Positions 14,640-18,366 of a stretch of DNA of 18,366 nt are shown in pieces; within the stretch, counting starts at the first letter, position 1, and each line of letters starts with the position of its first letter. Location of the stretch: assembly GCA_023247135.1 (NCBI GenBank), contig JAHFHB010000008.1, positions 1-18,366 on the forward strand, written 5' to 3'. The notes under the pieces are model-generated. The model was given only the letters and a program-made list of their open reading frames with translations. It had not been told where the DNA came from and ran no database searches. The stretch is from Candidatus Omnitrophota bacterium. Lineage in GTDB: Bacteria > Omnitrophota > Omnitrophia > Omnitrophales > Aquincolibacteriaceae. Position numbers and translations under genes: made by a program.

Positions 14640-16460
14640 GTGGCTAAAGAAACCGATTATCTGGCGTACGAAGAAGAAAAGCCGATCGACTACAAGTATT
14701 ATTTCTTTTTATTCAGAAAGAATTTTTACGTCATTTTCACCTTTTTCGTCATCGCCGTGACGCTCGCCTCTATCTACGCTTTCAAAATTCCGGATACTTA
14801 CGCGACTTATTCCCAGATCATCGTTGAAAATGCGGATAACCCGTTTGCGGACGGTTCCGGCTACAACGAGCGCGGGCGCCCGCAGGATATGAGCATGGAA
14901 TTTTTCAAGACGCAGGAACAGATCATGATGGGGCGCGCCATTTTGGGAGAGGTCGTGGACGCGCTCAGCCTTGACAAGTATTTTGAAGTGAAATCCAAAG
15001 AACGGGCGGTGGACCGCATTCAGGCGATGATTTCCGTCAGCCAGATTCCCCGGAGCCGCATTTTCAACATCAACGCGAAAACGCCGGATTCTAAACTTTC
15101 CGCGAGTTTGGCGAATGAAATCGCCCGAGCGTATATCCGTAAAAGTTTCAAAGATGGTCTTTATTACAGCCAGGAAATTTTAACCTGGCTGGAACAGGCT
15201 GAGCAGTCCAAGACCGGGAAGATCACGGTGGCGGATCCGTTTGGCAAGGCCCGCGAAGTGAGTTACCAGGATTTGATCGATACGCTGCCGGCGGTGCAGT
15301 CCAGCGAAACCCTGCGGAGCCTGCGTGAAAAAGAATCTGAAATGGTCGCGGAGATTCAATCTCTGGGCCTGCAGTTCCGCGATAAACACCCCGTCATGAT
15401 CAAGGCGAAGGCGAATTTGAAATTCATTCAAGACAGCCTGCAAAGCGAAGTCAGCAGCATCATCAAAGGACTCAAGGTCAAGGCCCGCGGCAAGTACAAA
15501 TCGGATCCGGCGCGTATTCTTGAGGAAGCCCGGGTGCCCACCCAGCCCGTTACGGTCGCGCGCAAGAAAATCATTCTGCTGGCCGCGCTTCTGGAGATTT
15601 TTCTTTCCTGCCTGATTATTTTTCTCATTGATCATTTCGACGACACGATCCATTCCATGGAAGACCTTCAGCGCAAGGGGATTTTACTGCCGTTTTTGGG
15701 GCCGGTACCGATGTTGAAAGGCAAGGCGCGTTCCCATGAATCGGCCATGCTCTATGCCACGTCCGCGGATGCGGGCAAGTCTGAACTTGCGGAAGCCTTC
15801 CGTTATCTGCGGGTCGCGATCAATTTTTCAGCGCCGCCTGAAGCCTTAAAAAATCTCATGCTCACAAGCTGCGTGCCGCATGAAGGTAAATCATTTGTGT
15901 CGCAGAATATCGCCATGTCGCTGGCCCGCGACGGGAACCGCACGCTTTTGATTGACTGCGACCTGCGGCGGCCCACGGTGCACCGTGCGTTCAGGCTCGA
16001 CAACGATGCCGGGCTCACGAATTATTTGACGGGCAACCTGGATCTGGAAGCGGTGGTGAAGGAGACCTTCGTTGAGAATTTATTTGTGATTCCAAGCGGG
16101 CCTGTCTCGCCGAATCCTGCCGAGATTTTGGGTTCGGAGCGCATGGTGAAACTGCTGGAACTGGCGCGTCAGAAATATGACCGCATCATCGTGGATTGCC
16201 CGCCCTTGACTGGAATCGGCGACGGTTTTGTGGTCGGAGGGTTGATCGGCCACACCATTCTCGTTGTGGCCGCCGGGAAAACGCCGGCTGAATTGATCCG
16301 CCATACGCAGGCCCATTTGGACAAAGCCGGGGTTAAAATCCTCGGTATGATTCTCAATATGATGGATGTCGACAAGGAACGTCACACCGGCTACACCAAG
16401 TACTACTATCACACCTACACCCGGTACTACAACCGCGAAGGGGATCCGGAGAAAACCTAG
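14640..16460 (+). CDS. Wzz-type chain-length protein fused to BY tyrosine kinase (Wzc-like)
   Basis: A 606-residue inner-membrane polysaccharide co-polymerase with a cytoplasmic bacterial tyrosine kinase. TM1 is at 29-48, a periplasmic Wzz region at 49-310 and TM2 at 311-330, preceded by the Pro-rich PTQPVTV. The kinase has Walker A SCVPHEGKS (410-418, Lys417), Walker A' LLIDCD (436-441) and Walker B IIVDC (516-520). The C-terminal tail carries seven Tyr between 585 and 597, the autophosphorylation cluster. Two points are unusual: His replaces the usual Gly in the PGEGKS-like Walker A, and the periplasmic part is short, about 260 residues, so the protein is smaller than the roughly 720 residues of Wzc. 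GTG start with a weak AGAAAGAAG ribosome-binding site, 30 bases after the export gene. It controls polymer length and export by phosphorylation cycling. Confidence 0.93.
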   Translation: MAKETDYLAYEEEKPIDYKYYFFLFRKNFYVIFTFFVIAVTLASIYAFKIPDTYATYSQIIVENADNPFADGSGYNERGRPQDMSMEFFKTQEQIMMGRAILGEVVDALSLDKYFEVKSKERAVDRIQAMISVSQIPRSRIFNINAKTPDSKLSASLANEIARAYIRKSFKDGLYYSQEILTWLEQAEQSKTGKITVADPFGKAREVSYQDLIDTLPAVQSSETLRSLREKESEMVAEIQSLGLQFRDKHPVMIKAKANLKFIQDSLQSEVSSIIKGLKVKARGKYKSDPARILEEARVPTQPVTVARKKIILLAALLEIFLSCLIIFLIDHFDDTIHSMEDLQRKGILLPFLGPVPMLKGKARSHESAMLYATSADAGKSELAEAFRYLRVAINFSAPPEALKNLMLTSCVPHEGKSFVSQNIAMSLARDGNRTLLIDCDLRRPTVHRAFRLDNDAGLTNYLTGNLDLEAVVKETFVENLFVIPSGPVSPNPAEILGSERMVKLLELARQKYDRIIVDCPPLTGIGDGFVVGGLIGHTILVVAAGKTPAELIRHTQAHLDKAGVKILGMILNMMDVDKERHTGYTKYYYHTYTRYYNREGDPEKT

Positions 16461-16595
16461 TGGTTTGCCCGGAAATTCTCCTTTTCGCGCTGCCCCTTTG
16501 CGTGGCATAATGGCTCTCTGACGGCCCTTCGTACGGTTATCCGCTGGAAATCACGCCGTGCAGTACCCTTTGGGAAGGACATCCCCCTTTTTATC
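16461..16595. other. Intergenic gap before the cysteine desulfurase gene
   Basis: A CATAAT (16506-16511) could be a -10 element, but no good -35 is present. GGAAGGA (16573-16579) is a strong Shine-Dalgarno-like sequence, yet 16 bases from the ATG at 16596. No intrinsic terminator for the EPS unit was found. Confidence 0.35.
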
Positions 16596-17774
16596 ATGAA
16601 GCAGCACTATTTTGATTATAACGCGACCGGGCCGATGGCTCCGGAAGTGATCGAGGCGATGACCCCTTTTTTCAGGGAGCATTTCGCCAACGCTTCGAGT
16701 TTGCACCAAAGCGCCCGGGAACCGCGCCGGGCATTGCGCGAAGCCCGGCGTGCCGTGGCGCATCTTCTCGGGGTGGCAGATGAAAATTCTGTTTTTTTTA
16801 CCAGCGGCGGAACGGAAAGCAACAACGCGGCGATTTATTCCGCGGTCCGGAGCCGCAAGCGCCGCAAGATTCTCACGAGCCCGATTGAGCACTCCAGCGT
16901 TTTGCGGCTGATGCAGCGGTTGGCCAAAGACGGCTACGAAATTCAAATGCTTCAGGTGGATGGCGAAGGGCGGCTCGATCTGGCGCAGCTGAAGGCGCAG
17001 TTGTCAGATGATGTGGCGCTGGTTTCGCTGATGTCGGCGAATAACGAGACGGGTATTTTATTTCCTGTGCAGGAAGCCGCAGGACTTATTCACGAGCACG
17101 GGATTTTATTCCATGTGGATGCCGTGCAATCGGTGGGAAAACAAAAACTGGTTCTTAAAGATTCTCCGATTGATTTTCTATCGCTTTCTGCCCACAAATT
17201 TTACGGGCCCAAAGGCGTCGGTGCCTTGTATGTCCGGCCGGGCGTTCCGTTTGAGTCCCTGATTGCCGGGGGCTCGCAGGAGCGCGGGCGCCGCGCCGGT
17301 ACGGAAAATGTCGCAGGTATCGCCGGGCTTGGCAAGGCGGCCGAGCTGGCCTCACAACATCTCGAATCTGAAATAGCAAGGCTGCATGCGCTGCGCGGCG
17401 AATTGGAAGCTCGTGTGACTGTGCATCAGGGCGTGCGGGTTGTCGGAGCGCTTTCTCCGAGACTGCCCAATACGAGCTTGATGCTGTTTGGCGGGGTGGA
17501 TGCGGAGGCGCTGCTTTACGCCCTGGACGCTGAAGGGATTGCGGCTTCAAGCGGCTCGGCGTGCATGAGCGGGGCCCGGGAGCCTTCACATGTCCTGACG
17601 GCCATGGGTTTTGCGCCTCAAGAAGCGCTTTCGGCCGTTCGTTTCAGCCTCGGGGCCGGCAGTTCGCCTGAAGAAGTGACGGCGCTTTGTGCGGCTTTGG
17701 AGAAAATTTTACCGCGTTTACGCGCCTGCCTGCCTGCTGAGGCGGGCGGTCCTGACATCGCCAAGTCTGCCTGA
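16596..17774 (+). CDS. nifS: Cysteine desulfurase, NifS/IscS group
   Basis: A 392-residue PLP-dependent class V aminotransferase-fold enzyme that takes sulfur from L-cysteine, giving alanine and an enzyme persulfide for Fe-S cluster or thio-cofactor synthesis. Visible landmarks: YFDYNAT at 5-11, GGTESNN at 71-77, His99 in PIEH (stacks on PLP), HVDAVQ with Asp175 and Gln178, the Schiff-base Lys201 in SAHKFYGPKG, RRAGTEN at 232-238, and the catalytic Cys323 in SSGSACMSG followed by REPSHVL. The loop is the long, group I kind (NifS/IscS), and the SG-xEPSHVL form leans toward NifS. Full length and intact. The next gene, an Mrp-type Fe-S carrier, begins 19 bases later, so the pair is probably an operon. 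The start has no well-spaced ribosome-binding site. Confidence 0.93.
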   Translation: MKQHYFDYNATGPMAPEVIEAMTPFFREHFANASSLHQSAREPRRALREARRAVAHLLGVADENSVFFTSGGTESNNAAIYSAVRSRKRRKILTSPIEHSSVLRLMQRLAKDGYEIQMLQVDGEGRLDLAQLKAQLSDDVALVSLMSANNETGILFPVQEAAGLIHEHGILFHVDAVQSVGKQKLVLKDSPIDFLSLSAHKFYGPKGVGALYVRPGVPFESLIAGGSQERGRRAGTENVAGIAGLGKAAELASQHLESEIARLHALRGELEARVTVHQGVRVVGALSPRLPNTSLMLFGGVDAEALLYALDAEGIAASSGSACMSGAREPSHVLTAMGFAPQEALSAVRFSLGAGSSPEEVTALCAALEKILPRLRACLPAEAGGPDIAKSA

Positions 17775-17783
17775 TTTATTTTC

Positions 17784-17789
17784 AAGGAG
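17784..17789 (+). promoter_or_regulatory. Ribosome-binding site of the mrp-like gene
   Basis: AAGGAG lies 4 bases before ATG 17794 and 7 before ATG 17797. The two starts are adjacent and in frame, and spacing slightly favours 17797. Confidence 0.7.
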
Positions 17790-17793
17790 CTCC

Positions 17794-18366
17794 ATGATGA
17801 AACGGGAAGATATTCTGGAAATTTTGAAGAAAGTTCAGGATCCTGAACTTAAACGTGACATTGTGTCGCTTGGCATGGTCAAGGAAATCACCGGCGATGC
17901 GGCGGCGGGTTTTTTTATCCACCTCGAAGTGACGACTCCGAGCGCTGAACTTCGCGACGCGCTTAAACAAACCGTGACGGCGGTGGTTTCAGCCGCGTTT
18001 CCTGAGGTTAAACTGCGCATTCAGATTTCTACTCCATCCCGCCAGCCGGGGACCGCAGCGCCTGTGCGTCCGGTGGTTCCAGGGATTCGTCACGCCGTGG
18101 CAGTCGCCAGCGGCAAAGGCGGCGTGGGGAAAACGACGGTGGCGGTCAACCTGGCACTGGCACTCGCCGCCAAAGGCAATCGCGTCGGGTTGATGGATGG
18201 CGACATTTATGGGCCGAATGTTCCTTTGATGCTTGGGGTTGCGCCTCAAACCCGGCCGCTTGTGAACGAGCAGGAAAAGCTTCTGCCGATCGAAGCCCAG
18301 GGGCTCAAGATGATTTCCATGGGAGTTTTGGTGCCGGCCGACCAGCCCATGATTTGGCGCGGGCCC
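17794..18366 (+). CDS. mrp: Mrp/ApbC-type Fe-S cluster carrier ATPase, 3' partial
   Basis: The frame stays open to the window end, giving 191 residues of a protein normally about 350 long. Residues 4-79 are a DUF59/MIP18 (FeS_assembly_P) domain with DPEL near 16-19. A Pro-rich linker leads to the Mrp ATPase with deviant Walker A SGKGGVGKTT (106-115) and the family signature MDGDIYGPNVP at about 130-140. Mrp/ApbC/Nbp35 proteins bind and deliver [4Fe-4S] clusters; the cluster-binding CxxC would lie beyond the window. The DUF59 segment usually read as TTPxCP is TTPSAE here, so the conserved cysteine is missing. The upstream cysteine desulfurase gene supports a role in Fe-S assembly. Confidence 0.93.
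   Translation, partial: MMKREDILEILKKVQDPELKRDIVSLGMVKEITGDAAAGFFIHLEVTTPSAELRDALKQTVTAVVSAAFPEVKLRIQISTPSRQPGTAAPVRPVVPGIRHAVAVASGKGGVGKTTVAVNLALALAAKGNRVGLMDGDIYGPNVPLMLGVAPQTRPLVNEQEKLLPIEAQGLKMISMGVLVPADQPMIWRGP

Overview
The window looks like a chromosomal segment of a Gram-negative, didermic bacterium. It encodes a signal-peptide-bearing beta-barrel, a Wza-type polysaccharide export protein and a Wzc-type tyrosine kinase, which together need an outer membrane. The phylum cannot be fixed from sequence alone. DUF4215 (Myxococcus-type) cysteine repeats, a RAYT transposase, a DinD homologue and a DUF4143 ATPase fit environmental lineages such as Omnitrophota, Myxococcota or Bdellovibrionota. 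No rRNA, tRNA or CRISPR array was seen.

The left part (1 to about 8830) has an accessory character, with many A/T homopolymer runs. It opens with the 3' part of a giant secreted cysteine-rich protein (1-3444). This protein carries Thr/Gly linkers and 17 perfect copies of an 8-residue Gly/Thr/Ala repeat. A membrane O-antigen-ligase-family protein (3488-4903) and a membrane-anchored or lipoprotein-like serine esterase (4919-5806) follow closely on the same strand. Ligases of this family include enzymes that glycosylate Ser/Thr in low-complexity protein segments, so the three genes could make, decorate and trim a mucin-like surface protein. That link is inference. Next come a DUF4143 AAA ATPase (5944-7140), preceded by two matching palindromes 31 bp apart, a RAYT transposase (7294-7881) flanked by GGTACC-type palindromic repeats, and a dinD homologue (7946-8827).

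The right part (8848 to end) looks more GC-rich and housekeeping-like. A diguanylate-cyclase-type gene (complement 8848-10203) is divergent from a four-gene exopolysaccharide secretion unit: TPR protein (10425-12359), outer-membrane beta-barrel (12346-13797), polysaccharide export protein (13812-14609) and Wzz/BY-kinase (14640-16460). The layout suggests a synthase- or Wzy-type polysaccharide exporter under c-di-GMP and tyrosine phosphorylation control. The glycosyltransferases are not in the window. Last come a NifS-like cysteine desulfurase (16596-17774) and the start of an Mrp/ApbC iron-sulfur carrier gene (17794-18366, cut by the window end), a plausible Fe-S cluster assembly pair.

No stretch without a gene exceeds about 220 bases.
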